Positions 32,540 through 39,954 of a DNA stretch of 46,559 nucleotides are shown piece after piece. Position numbers and translations under genes: made by a program. The stretch spans positions 1 through 46,559 of the forward strand of contig CAJUPX010000018.1 of NCBI GenBank assembly GCA_910588685.1, written 5' to 3'. Position 1 is the first letter of the stretch. Each line of letters begins with the position of its first letter. Below the pieces are notes generated by a model. The model did not search any database. It was not told the origin of the DNA and saw only the letters and a list, made by a program, of their open reading frames with translations. Origin of the DNA: an uncultured Christensenellaceae bacterium. GTDB taxonomy: Bacteria > Bacillota > Clostridia > Christensenellales > Borkfalkiaceae.

Positions 32540-33088
32540 ATGATTAAAATATCCGGACCCGTAGACGCGGAAGTTATCCGCAGTTTAAGAGCGGGCGATA
32601 CCGTTTCGGTCAGCGGTGTAATTTATACGGGCAGAGATGCGGCGCACAAGCGTTTTGTAGACCTGCTTAAAGACGGCAAGCCTCTGCCTATAAACGTAGA
32701 CGGCGGCATTATCTATTACGTAGGACCTACGCCGGCAAAACCCGGCAGGGCTATAGGCTCTGCGGGACCTACTTCGAGTTACCGTATGGACGCGTATGCG
32801 GAACCCCTTTTAAAAGAGGGATTAAAAGTTATGATAGGAAAGGGACCGAGGAGTAAGGAGTTTAAAGAGCTTCTTAAAAAGTACGGCGCGGTTTACCTGT
32901 CGGCAATCGGCGGCGCGGCGGCTTCCATATCGGAGTCCGTTAAAAAATGCGAAGTCGTAGCTTACGAGGACCTCGGCGCGGAAGCGGTGCACAGGCTCGA
33001 AACGGAAGATTTTTTCGCTATAGTAACTTATGACAGCGAGGGGAACGATTTATTTGAACAGGGAATTGCGGCGTATAAAAAAATTTAA
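32540..33088 (+). CDS. Class I fumarase-type hydratase beta subunit, probable mesaconase
   Basis: A 182-residue beta subunit partnering the preceding alpha subunit. Typical features: GDTVSVSGVIYTGRDAAHKR near residues 19-38, the YVGPTPAKPG loop, GSAGPTSSYRMD with substrate-binding residues, MIGKGPRS and the AIGGAAA segment. TAAGGAGGTAATCT precedes the ATG, 11 bases after the alpha gene. The 3' end overlaps the start of the DUF6305-like gene, so translation of the hydratase and the polymer-linked genes is coupled. Substrate preference (mesaconate versus fumarate) is inferred from context only. Confidence 0.93.
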   Translation: MIKISGPVDAEVIRSLRAGDTVSVSGVIYTGRDAAHKRFVDLLKDGKPLPINVDGGIIYYVGPTPAKPGRAIGSAGPTSSYRMDAYAEPLLKEGLKVMIGKGPRSKEFKELLKKYGAVYLSAIGGAAASISESVKKCEVVAYEDLGAEAVHRLETEDFFAIVTYDSEGNDLFEQGIAAYKKI

Positions 33089-33689
33089 TTTTATTTACGT
33101 TGCAGCTGCCGTTGTTATTGCGCTATTTGCTTTGTTTTGCGGCTGCAAAAACCCCGATACGGAAATTTATCAGCCTAACACGGTGTTTCCGCAAGCGTTT
33201 AACGGCTATCTGAAAGACAGAAAGGTTTACGTAACTTCGGTGGGGCAGTCTGTTGAGATGATGCAGCTTATGCGTAATATGGACGCTGTGGGTATCTCCT
33301 ACGCGGAGGACAGCCTTTTAGCGCCGGAAACGCCGGAAAAGGGCTCTGTTGTTTTTCTCGTTGTCGGCTGTTCAATAAAATCGCTTATTGAAAACGGACT
33401 GACCAAGGAATCGGAAATGGAGCGCGCGGAAGAGTTTGTTTTGCGCGGACGGGCAGGTAAATACGATATAGTGTGCTGGCACGTCGGCGGCGCGGCCCGG
33501 CGCGGCGAAACTTCCGACAGCTTTATTCAGCTGCTGTTTGCAAACTGTTCTCTTGCGCTTTTCAAAGCCGAAGGCAACACCGACTTAAAACTGTCCGACT
33601 GGGCAATGTCGGGCGGAGTACCTTACTGTCAGATAGAGAATAATATGGCTGATGTTTTAAAAATGCTGGCGGGTGACCAAAATGTTTAG
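33054..33689 (+). CDS. DUF6305-like lipoprotein 2
   Basis: A roughly 210-residue predicted lipoprotein (hydrophobic stretch ending LFCGC) related to the gene at 25310; shared landmarks are YLKDRKVYVTSVGQS and HVGGAARRGETSDSF. The function of the family is unknown. The start is uncertain. An ATG at 33030 lies deep inside the hydratase beta gene without a ribosome site; TTG at 33054 has GAGGGG 10 bases upstream; TTG at 33066 would give the most typical signal peptide. The gene overlaps both neighbours (hydratase beta and pgsB), so it belongs to the same transcript. Its position directly before pgsB suggests a role in poly-gamma-glutamate handling. Confidence 0.75.
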   Translation: MNRELRRIKKFNFIYVAAAVVIALFALFCGCKNPDTEIYQPNTVFPQAFNGYLKDRKVYVTSVGQSVEMMQLMRNMDAVGISYAEDSLLAPETPEKGSVVFLVVGCSIKSLIENGLTKESEMERAEEFVLRGRAGKYDIVCWHVGGAARRGETSDSFIQLLFANCSLALFKAEGNTDLKLSDWAMSGGVPYCQIENNMADVLKMLAGDQNV

Positions 33690-34797
33690 CGCGATGACTG
33701 TTATAATAGTAATTATATCGGTTTTATATATCGCGTATATTGTCGGCGAGCACTTTTATATAGCGGCAAAGCGGAAAAAATTTAAAACCGTAGTTCACGT
33801 AAACGGTATAAGGGGTAAAAGTACGGTAACGCGGCTTATCGACGCGGGCTTGCGCGGCTGCGGATACAAGGTTTTTTGCAAAACCACAGGTACCGTTCCC
33901 GCAACAATAGACGTTGAAAATAACGTAAAACCGGTCAGGCGTTTGGGGCCTGCAAATATCCGCGAGCAAATGCGGGTTATACGCTGGGCGGCAAAGCAGA
34001 ACGCAGAGGCTCTGGTAGTCGAATGTATGGCGGTCAACCCCGAGTTGCAATATATATGCGAAAACCGCATTCTGCACGCAGATGTAAACGTAATAACCAA
34101 CGTGAGGGAGGACCACCTCGACGAGATGGGCGACGATTTGGAAAGTATAGCAATTTCCCTTGCTAATACTGTTCCGCAAAACGGCTCGCTTGTTCTCGGC
34201 AGCGACAGCTTTTACGATATATTTGCAAAATGTGCAAATATGCGCAACAGTTCCGTAACGGTTGCCAAGCCTTATACAGACAGTGAATTGCTTGATACGT
34301 TTCCCGACAATATAGCCGTTGCGCTCGGCGTATGCGACGTGTTGGGGCTTGACAGGGAAAAGTTTTTTAACGGTATGAGAAATTATGTCCGCGACGTTGG
34401 TGCGCTTGCGGCGTTCAGGCATAGCGATACTGTTTTTATAAACGGTTTTTCGGCAAACGACCCCGAATCTACTTTTGCTATCTACCGTCGGGTTACTGAA
34501 AAATACCCCGCGGAGAACGTTACTGTGCTGCTCAATGCACGCCAGGACAGACCGTTCCGCGTCAAGCAGCATATAGAAATGATAAAAAGTATGACGTTCG
34601 GAAAACTTATACTTACAGGCGCAAACAAAACTTATATTTCCAAACGTTTAAAACAGGAAAATATAATAGCGGATACAATAAAGAATCCCGAAGATTTGCT
34701 GAAAGAAAAAGTAATTTTCGGCTGCGGCAACATTGCTTCGGACGGTATGAAGATTTTGGAGTTTTTTAAAGACGGCGGAACAGAGATTAAATTATAA
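33682..34797 (+). CDS. pgsB: Poly-gamma-glutamate synthase ligase subunit PgsB/CapB
   Basis: A 371-residue Mur-ligase-like ATP-dependent amide ligase that activates the gamma-carboxylate of glutamate to extend poly-gamma-glutamate. An N-terminal membrane anchor (residues about 4-22) precedes the P-loop NGIRGKSTVTRL at 41-52. Other stretches closely match Bacillus PgsB: KTTGTVPA, ECMAVNPELQ, NVREDHLDEMG, NGFSANDPEST and NARQDRP. The ATG at 33682 overlaps the upstream stop by 8 bases; GTG at 33673 is an alternative. pgsC and pgsW follow, but pgsA (capA) does not, so the direction and fate of the polymer are open questions. Confidence 0.95.
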   Translation: MFSAMTVIIVIISVLYIAYIVGEHFYIAAKRKKFKTVVHVNGIRGKSTVTRLIDAGLRGCGYKVFCKTTGTVPATIDVENNVKPVRRLGPANIREQMRVIRWAAKQNAEALVVECMAVNPELQYICENRILHADVNVITNVREDHLDEMGDDLESIAISLANTVPQNGSLVLGSDSFYDIFAKCANMRNSSVTVAKPYTDSELLDTFPDNIAVALGVCDVLGLDREKFFNGMRNYVRDVGALAAFRHSDTVFINGFSANDPESTFAIYRRVTEKYPAENVTVLLNARQDRPFRVKQHIEMIKSMTFGKLILTGANKTYISKRLKQENIIADTIKNPEDLLKEKVIFGCGNIASDGMKILEFFKDGGTEIKL

Positions 34798-34806
34798 CGG
34801 TGGATT

Positions 34807-35256
34807 ATGGCTGAATTACTCTTTTTGGGTGTTATTGTAAGTATAGCTTTTTACGAGCTTACCGATATTACGCCGGGCGGAATTATAGTGCCCGGTCTTA
34901 TGGTCGTTTATATCGGTCAGCCGCTTAAAATGCTTTACACCGTAATTATTTCCGTTATAGCATATTTTATAGTAAAGCTTATGTCGCGCAGATTTCTCAT
35001 TTTCGGAAAACGCCGCTTTGTGTTGATGATAATTATTTGTCTTATTCTGCACGTGCTTTTAAACTTAATATTCGGTTCTTTTATAGGCAGTCTTGGAAAA
35101 TCGGCTATGTCGCTTGTAGGCTATACCATAGCCGGAATAATTGCAAATAATATGTACAAGCAGGGCGTAGTTAAAACCGCGTCGTCGCTTGCGGTAACGG
35201 TCTGCTTTATAGAGCTTATCGTTCTTTTGCTGTCTGCGGTAGGTATACTTTTATGA
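34807..35256 (+). CDS. pgsC: Poly-gamma-glutamate synthase membrane subunit PgsC/CapC
   Basis: A 149-residue membrane protein with about four to five helices. The N-terminal segment YELTDITPGGIIVPGLMVVY is the CapC signature. It partners PgsB to form the membrane-bound polymerase core. It starts 9 bases after pgsB with GGTGG nearby, and its stop overlaps the pgsW start (ATGA), so B, C and W are translated together. Confidence 0.93.
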   Translation: MAELLFLGVIVSIAFYELTDITPGGIIVPGLMVVYIGQPLKMLYTVIISVIAYFIVKLMSRRFLIFGKRRFVLMIIICLILHVLLNLIFGSFIGSLGKSAMSLVGYTIAGIIANNMYKQGVVKTASSLAVTVCFIELIVLLLSAVGILL

Positions 35257-36404
35257 ACGGCGGGAGAATTTCGTTTGCCGCGACAACGCTGTTGGTTTGT
35301 TTAGCGTTTATAATGAGTATTGCGGTTGCATATGCCCGTGTTTCGGCAAAAGAGGATATAAGTCCCGCATACGATACTATGGTTGAAGCGGCATCAATTG
35401 CCGATAAAGCTATGCAGGAGATAAAGCGCGAAAAAATCGCGAGAGGTATCCCCGTTAACGAGAACGATATTTTAGAAACGGGAATGCTCGGCGAGTATTA
35501 CACTTCGATAACCACTACAAGGGGCGATTTGGAGGCAAAGCGCACCTCGGTAAACGCCAACTGGGCGGCTGTGGTTGTGGGAATGTTCCGCCGCGCCAAC
35601 CTGCGCGCGGGCGACGGAGCGGTTGCGGTATTTTCGGGCTCGTTCCCCGCTCTCAATATCTGCGTTATGGCGGCAGCGCAGGCTTACGGATTGAATATGT
35701 GTGTAATGGCTTCAATCGGTTCGTCCTATTACGGAGCCAATAACGAAGAATTTACTTTTTTCGATATGGCGGAGCACCTGTATGCAAAAGGCATTTTTAA
35801 CCGCAGAATAGATTTTGTTTCACTCGGCGGGGCTTCGGACGTCGGCAACGATTTTTACGACGAGAACGTAAAACAGAGAATAATCGAGCGTATCGAAACG
35901 TCGGGAGTCAGCTTTATTTATGAGAACGATTATGAAAAAAATATAGATTTACGTATAAATCATATCAGTGACAAAGTTCCCGATATAGGATTTGTTATAA
36001 ATGTAGGCGGAAGTATTGTAGGGCTCGGCACAGGCTTAAATGCGTTTACCGACACGGGTTACGTTCAGCCGAAATTCGGCAATATTTCGCAGACTCAGTT
36101 ATGGGGAAAGCGGGACGGTGAATGGGGATTGCTGCAATATTATCTGTCGCAGGGTATTCCCGTTGCAAGCCTGCTCAATATAAAAAAACTTGCGCTTACA
36201 TACGGAATTCCGTATGACCCTGCGGAAAAACCGGTGGTAGGCGAAGGGGATATGTATTACGAAATAAAATACAGCCCCGTGGTTCCTGCGATTACGCTTG
36301 CCGTGTCGCTGGGAATAGGTATCGTTTTCTGCATATACAGAAAACGCGTGGATATAAGAGATAATAAATATGAAAGAAACTATATTCTTTGTCGAAGACG
36401 ATAA
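35253..36404 (+). CDS. pgsW: Poly-gamma-glutamate system protein PgsW
   Basis: A 383-residue protein of the family annotated as poly-gamma-glutamate system protein (TIGR04332 type), found with pgsB/pgsC in loci that often lack or vary PgsA. One N-terminal helix (residues about 7-27) and one C-terminal helix (about 343-362) flank an extracytoplasmic or cytoplasmic domain with GDGAVAVFSGSFPALNI, MASIGSSYYGANNEEFTF and NVGGSIVGLGTG. The biochemical role is unknown. It overlaps pgsC by 4 bases and the response regulator by 35 bases, an unusually tight link between polymer genes and regulator. Confidence 0.85.
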   Translation: MNGGRISFAATTLLVCLAFIMSIAVAYARVSAKEDISPAYDTMVEAASIADKAMQEIKREKIARGIPVNENDILETGMLGEYYTSITTTRGDLEAKRTSVNANWAAVVVGMFRRANLRAGDGAVAVFSGSFPALNICVMAAAQAYGLNMCVMASIGSSYYGANNEEFTFFDMAEHLYAKGIFNRRIDFVSLGGASDVGNDFYDENVKQRIIERIETSGVSFIYENDYEKNIDLRINHISDKVPDIGFVINVGGSIVGLGTGLNAFTDTGYVQPKFGNISQTQLWGKRDGEWGLLQYYLSQGIPVASLLNIKKLALTYGIPYDPAEKPVVGEGDMYYEIKYSPVVPAITLAVSLGIGIVFCIYRKRVDIRDNKYERNYILCRRR

Positions 36405-37062
36405 ATCGATACACGCGCTTATTAAAGCCACGTTAGAAATCAACGGATACAAGGTTGAGGGCTTTACCGACCCCTTGGATTATCTTGAAGCGTTAAAACG
36501 AAAAGTGCCGGATTTGCTTGTGCTTGATTTAATGCTTCCTAATATGTCGGGCTACGACGTTATTTCATATATGCGTAAGGACGAGCGGTACGCCTGGATT
36601 CCGGTAATAATTTTGTCGGCGCTTTCCGACGAACTCGATATCGTAACAGGGCTTGACAGAGGCGCTGTAGATTATATAACAAAGCCGTTCGGCGTTTTGG
36701 AATTTGTATCGCGCATAAAGTCAAACTTGCATAAATCACGGCACGTTACCGAACGCAAATGCGCTATCAAGGTAAGAGGGCTTGTGGTGGACGCGGATAA
36801 GCACGAATGCACTTTGGACGGCAAGCCCGTAATACTTACGGCAAAGGAGTTCAAGCTGCTCTATCTGTTGGCGTTCAACAGCCCGCGCGTTGTTTCGCGC
36901 TCGGAGCTTTTAAGCGAAATATGGGGCTACGGGTCGGAGATAGAAACGCGCACGCTGGATATGCATATAAAAACCGTGCGGGAAAAGTTAGCTAAAATAT
37001 CGCAGGAACCTTATGTTGTTACCGTCCGCGGCGTCGGTTTTGTAATCAGCGGCGAGGAGTAA
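36370..37062 (+). CDS. OmpR/PhoB-family response regulator
   Basis: A 230-residue response regulator. The receiver domain (1-120) has acidic Asp10 and Asp11, phospho-acceptor Asp53 in LLVLDLMLPNMSG, and Lys105 in YITKPFG. The C-terminal winged-helix DNA-binding domain (about 130-228) has LTAKEFKLLYLL and RTLDMHIKTVREKL, the OmpR/PhoB pattern. It overlaps pgsW by 35 bases and is followed 5 bases later by its sensor kinase. This family binds direct-repeat hexamers about 11 bp apart, so the TTTACA arrays before glmS and ppa are candidate targets; that link is inference. Confidence 0.95.
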   Translation: MKETIFFVEDDKSIHALIKATLEINGYKVEGFTDPLDYLEALKRKVPDLLVLDLMLPNMSGYDVISYMRKDERYAWIPVIILSALSDELDIVTGLDRGAVDYITKPFGVLEFVSRIKSNLHKSRHVTERKCAIKVRGLVVDADKHECTLDGKPVILTAKEFKLLYLLAFNSPRVVSRSELLSEIWGYGSEIETRTLDMHIKTVREKLAKISQEPYVVTVRGVGFVISGEE

Positions 37063-37067
37063 CGTCA

Positions 37068-38798
37068 ATGTATAAAGAGCTTGTAATACGCAACGTGATT
37101 ATACTTGCCGTAAGTTTACTGATGTTTTTCTGCTTTTCTATGTTTGTGATAGATTTCGTAAACAAACGCAATCTCGAAAATCAGATAAAATATCTGTCGG
37201 TAATTCTTGTAAACAACATACAGGAAACAAATTCCGAACTCGAAATAAGAGAGGTCGTGAACACCTTTACCTCAAACCAGTCCTGGCTCAACGTGGTAAT
37301 TGCCAACAGTTACGGAGATATAATCATAGACAGCAGAGGCGACGTTGCGGACGGACTTTTAAACGGAAAGATAGAAAGCTTTGAAATGGACAAGCTTCAG
37401 GATGCGGCAGGAGCTATAAGCGTTTACTTAAACGGCGGCAGAATTTACGGCATTACCCGAGTGAACGGCGACATCGTTTTCCGCGCGTCAATGGATATTG
37501 AAGACAACAACAATATTATTTTGTTGGGACTTTTAATACTCGCGGTTGTATTTATTTCCGTTTTATTTGTAACGCTGAGGCTTACGGGTAAGACGAGTAT
37601 TCGCATAACCGATGCGTTCGACAATATTGAAAACCATTTAAGAAAAACGGTAGGCGGGCATTATACGGAAATTGATGAAAATCACAGATATACGGAAGTA
37701 TCCTGCGCATACAGACAGATTAACGCCGTAAATAAAAGTTTGTATCTGAACATAATGCGCATAATTGCCGAGCGTGACAAGCTTGATTTTATAGTTGAAA
37801 GCATCAACGAGGGAATATTGATTTTAGGCGTAAGCGGCAAAGTTTATATAGCTAACGATTACGCGCGCGAGGTGCTTGGAATAACGGAAATATCCGACGG
37901 CGCAAATTACGGCGACGTTATAACCGACGAAAAATTGCGCAAAATGATTTTGAAAGAAATAGAAACAAAAACCGAACAACATTACGATTATCTTGACGAA
38001 GCGGCCCAAAGGAATTTCCTCGTCAGTTTCAAATATCTGAACTACGGAGAAAAAATAAACGATGAGGATATAATTTCGGTAATTCTTTATGACGTAACCG
38101 CGCTGAGAAAAGAAGAAAAGAGAAAAGCGGATTTTATAGCAAACGCCTCTCACGAATTAAAAACCCCTATAACGTCTATCAGCGGATTTTCAGAATTGCT
38201 TTTATCAGGTCTTGTCACTTCCGAAGAGGATATGAAACAGTATATAAGCAGTATTCACGACGAGTCCGTTAGAATGAAAAATACCGTTAACGAACTTCTT
38301 TATCTGTCAAAGCTCGATTATTCTGACGAAATAAAAAATAAAACGGAAGTTAATTTATACGAACTTGCCGGAGAATGTATAAAAAACCATTCCGCAATCG
38401 CTAAGGAAAAAGGTGTTGAACTCATTTTGAAGCCGGGCGGCGCGACTGTAAGCGGAGATTATTCGCTGCTGTCGAGAATGATAGGAAATCTTCTGGACAA
38501 CTCTGTAAAGTATAACCGCGAAGGCGGCAACGCCGTGCTGGAAACAGGGTACAATGAAAAGGGTAAGGCATATATAAAAGTAAGCGATAACGGTTACGGA
38601 ATTCAGCCTAAACATCTGCAAAGACTATTCGACAGATTTTACCGCGTGGATAACAGCCGTAACAGGGATACGGGCGGTACGGGGCTCGGACTCGCCATAG
38701 TACAGAAAATATGCGCTCTTCACGGCGCGGAAATAAAGGTGGATAGCGTTTACGGCAAGGGAAGCGAATTCACCGTAACATTTGAAAAGGAGAACTGA
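37068..38798 (+). CDS. PhoR-like membrane sensor histidine kinase
   Basis: A 576-residue kinase: helix at about 9-30, a roughly 115-residue outside domain, helix at about 149-170, a linker of HAMP-like size, a PAS domain at about 238-345, HisKA with phospho-acceptor His362 in NASHELKTP, and a HATPase domain with NLLDNSVKYN, DNGYGIQ and GTGLGLAIV. It is complete and paired with the preceding regulator. The outside domain suggests that it senses something at the surface, plausibly substrate, polymer or phosphate; the ligand cannot be read from sequence. The gene is 3 bases upstream of the cobalamin adenosyltransferase gene. Confidence 0.95.
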   Translation: MYKELVIRNVIILAVSLLMFFCFSMFVIDFVNKRNLENQIKYLSVILVNNIQETNSELEIREVVNTFTSNQSWLNVVIANSYGDIIIDSRGDVADGLLNGKIESFEMDKLQDAAGAISVYLNGGRIYGITRVNGDIVFRASMDIEDNNNIILLGLLILAVVFISVLFVTLRLTGKTSIRITDAFDNIENHLRKTVGGHYTEIDENHRYTEVSCAYRQINAVNKSLYLNIMRIIAERDKLDFIVESINEGILILGVSGKVYIANDYAREVLGITEISDGANYGDVITDEKLRKMILKEIETKTEQHYDYLDEAAQRNFLVSFKYLNYGEKINDEDIISVILYDVTALRKEEKRKADFIANASHELKTPITSISGFSELLLSGLVTSEEDMKQYISSIHDESVRMKNTVNELLYLSKLDYSDEIKNKTEVNLYELAGECIKNHSAIAKEKGVELILKPGGATVSGDYSLLSRMIGNLLDNSVKYNREGGNAVLETGYNEKGKAYIKVSDNGYGIQPKHLQRLFDRFYRVDNSRNRDTGGTGLGLAIVQKICALHGAEIKVDSVYGKGSEFTVTFEKEN

Positions 38799-38801
38799 AA
38801 A

Positions 38802-39278
38802 ATGATAAAGGAACAGCCTTTGGATACTGACCTTGTCGGTGGCAAAACAATTAAAACCGATGAGCGAATTGTGTTTTTCGGCGCTGTGGACGAGCTGTCC
38901 GCCCGCATAATGGAGCTTACCCATTATCTGGAAGACGTAAAAATGCAGATGGAACTTAAAAAGATAGTAAGCTTATTGTCGGTAATGATGGCGGAAGTTG
39001 CCGGTGGCTGCGGTCATATAGGCGACAGGCATTTAACAGAGTTAATGGAAACCGTAAAAAAATACGAGGAAATTGCCGGACCTTTTACAAGCTTTGTGCT
39101 TCCCGGCACAACGCTTATGGGCGCGCGTGTTCACGTTGTGCGTACTGTTACGCGCCGGGCTGAGCTCGCATATGCCGTTGTTTACGAAAAATACGGCGGT
39201 AGCAAGCTTATTTTTGAATATCTGAACAAGCTGTCAACGCTTTTTTACGCCATAGCGCGTATATTCGACGAGAAATAA
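38802..39278 (+). CDS. ATP:cob(I)alamin adenosyltransferase, PduO/EutT-like
   Basis: A 158-residue helical-bundle adenosyltransferase that makes adenosylcobalamin, the cofactor glutamate mutase requires. Family features: IKTDERIVFFGAVDELSA at the N-terminus, FVLPGTTLMGARVHVVRTVTRRAELAY in the middle (ATP-binding Arg-rich helix) and IFEYLNKLSTLFYAIAR at the end. The usual N-terminal TRTGDxG loop is shortened and altered, giving a protein near the small end of the family. It is the last gene of the murI-pgs-regulator train, and the cobalamin riboswitch starts a few bases later. Confidence 0.85.
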   Translation: MIKEQPLDTDLVGGKTIKTDERIVFFGAVDELSARIMELTHYLEDVKMQMELKKIVSLLSVMMAEVAGGCGHIGDRHLTELMETVKKYEEIAGPFTSFVLPGTTLMGARVHVVRTVTRRAELAYAVVYEKYGGSKLIFEYLNKLSTLFYAIARIFDEK

Positions 39279-39284
39279 AATTAA

Positions 39285-39429
39285 AAATTCAATTTAACAG
39301 GGGAAGTACGGTGAAAATCCGTCGCAACAGTCATTACGGTTATAGTCCGAATACCTGGCTTAATTACTTTTTCTTGGACGGTGGGGAAGTAAGTAATGTA
39401 AAAAATGCCCGTCACAGGGCATTTTTTTA
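39285..39429 (+). promoter_or_regulatory. Cobalamin (AdoCbl-type) riboswitch with transcription terminator
   Basis: The hallmark elements occur in order: ACAGGGGAA (39297-39305), GGTGAAAATCCGTCGC as the B12-box core from 39310, CAACAGTC, and AGTCCGAATACCTGGCT near 39344-39360. ATTACTT near 39363 can pair with AAGTAAT near 39391, and a terminator follows with AAAAAATGCCC and GGGCATTTTTTT (39400-39429). It would shut off the DUF4430-ECF genes when B12 is plentiful. I see no clear promoter between the adenosyltransferase stop (39278) and the aptamer, so it may act inside a longer transcript. Confidence 0.88.
39400..39429 (+). terminator. Riboswitch terminator hairpin
   Basis: AAAAAATGCCC pairs with GGGCATTTTTT around GTCACA, with a seven-T run. 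It is the expression platform of the cobalamin riboswitch. Confidence 0.88.
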
Positions 39430-39530
39430 GGTTTGAACTGTAAACTGCGGTATTTTAATCTATCTTAAACTGTTAACTGAAAATAAATTATCTGCAGGAA
39501 AATTATCTGCGAAAAAGGAAGGATTACAAA

Positions 39531-39953
39531 ATGAAAAAATTTATATGTGCAGTTATAGCTCTTGTTGCTGCTCTGGCTTGTTGTTTTACAGTTGCTTGTA
39601 AAAATGTATTTTCGAAGGAACCTGTAAAAGCCGACGATAATACGGTATTTATTACAGCGTCCGAAAGTTCGTTTGACTTTGAAAACAAAACTCTTGAAGA
39701 CTATATGAAGTGGCTTCAGTCCGAGGGTAAACTGACGTTTGAAATGTCTAACGGAATGATTACGTCTTTAAACGGCAAATCAAATACTACAAACAGCTAC
39801 TGGATGCTCTATACCGACGATACGAAAAACGCCAACAATGAATGGGGAACTTTTGAGCACGAGGGCAAGGTTTACGGTTCCGCAGCGTCCGGCGCTTCGG
39901 AGCTTAAATTAACAGAAAATTGCGTTTATATTTGGGCATATCAGACTTTCTGA
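39531..39953 (+). CDS. DUF4430 lipoprotein, probable cobalamin-binding surface protein
   Basis: A 140-residue predicted lipoprotein (lipobox TVAC near residue 23). The C-terminal domain matches DUF4430, the beta-rich fold also found at the C-terminus of transcobalamin and intrinsic factor, with SYWMLYTDDTKN, EWGTFEHEGKVYG and LTENCVYIWAYQTF. Some DUF4430 proteins work with B12 ECF transporters. Control by a cobalamin riboswitch and an ECF S component one base downstream support cobalamin capture at the surface. AAGGAAGGATTACAAA precedes the ATG. Confidence 0.82.
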   Translation: MKKFICAVIALVAALACCFTVACKNVFSKEPVKADDNTVFITASESSFDFENKTLEDYMKWLQSEGKLTFEMSNGMITSLNGKSNTTNSYWMLYTDDTKNANNEWGTFEHEGKVYGSAASGASELKLTENCVYIWAYQTF

Positions 39954-39954
39954 T

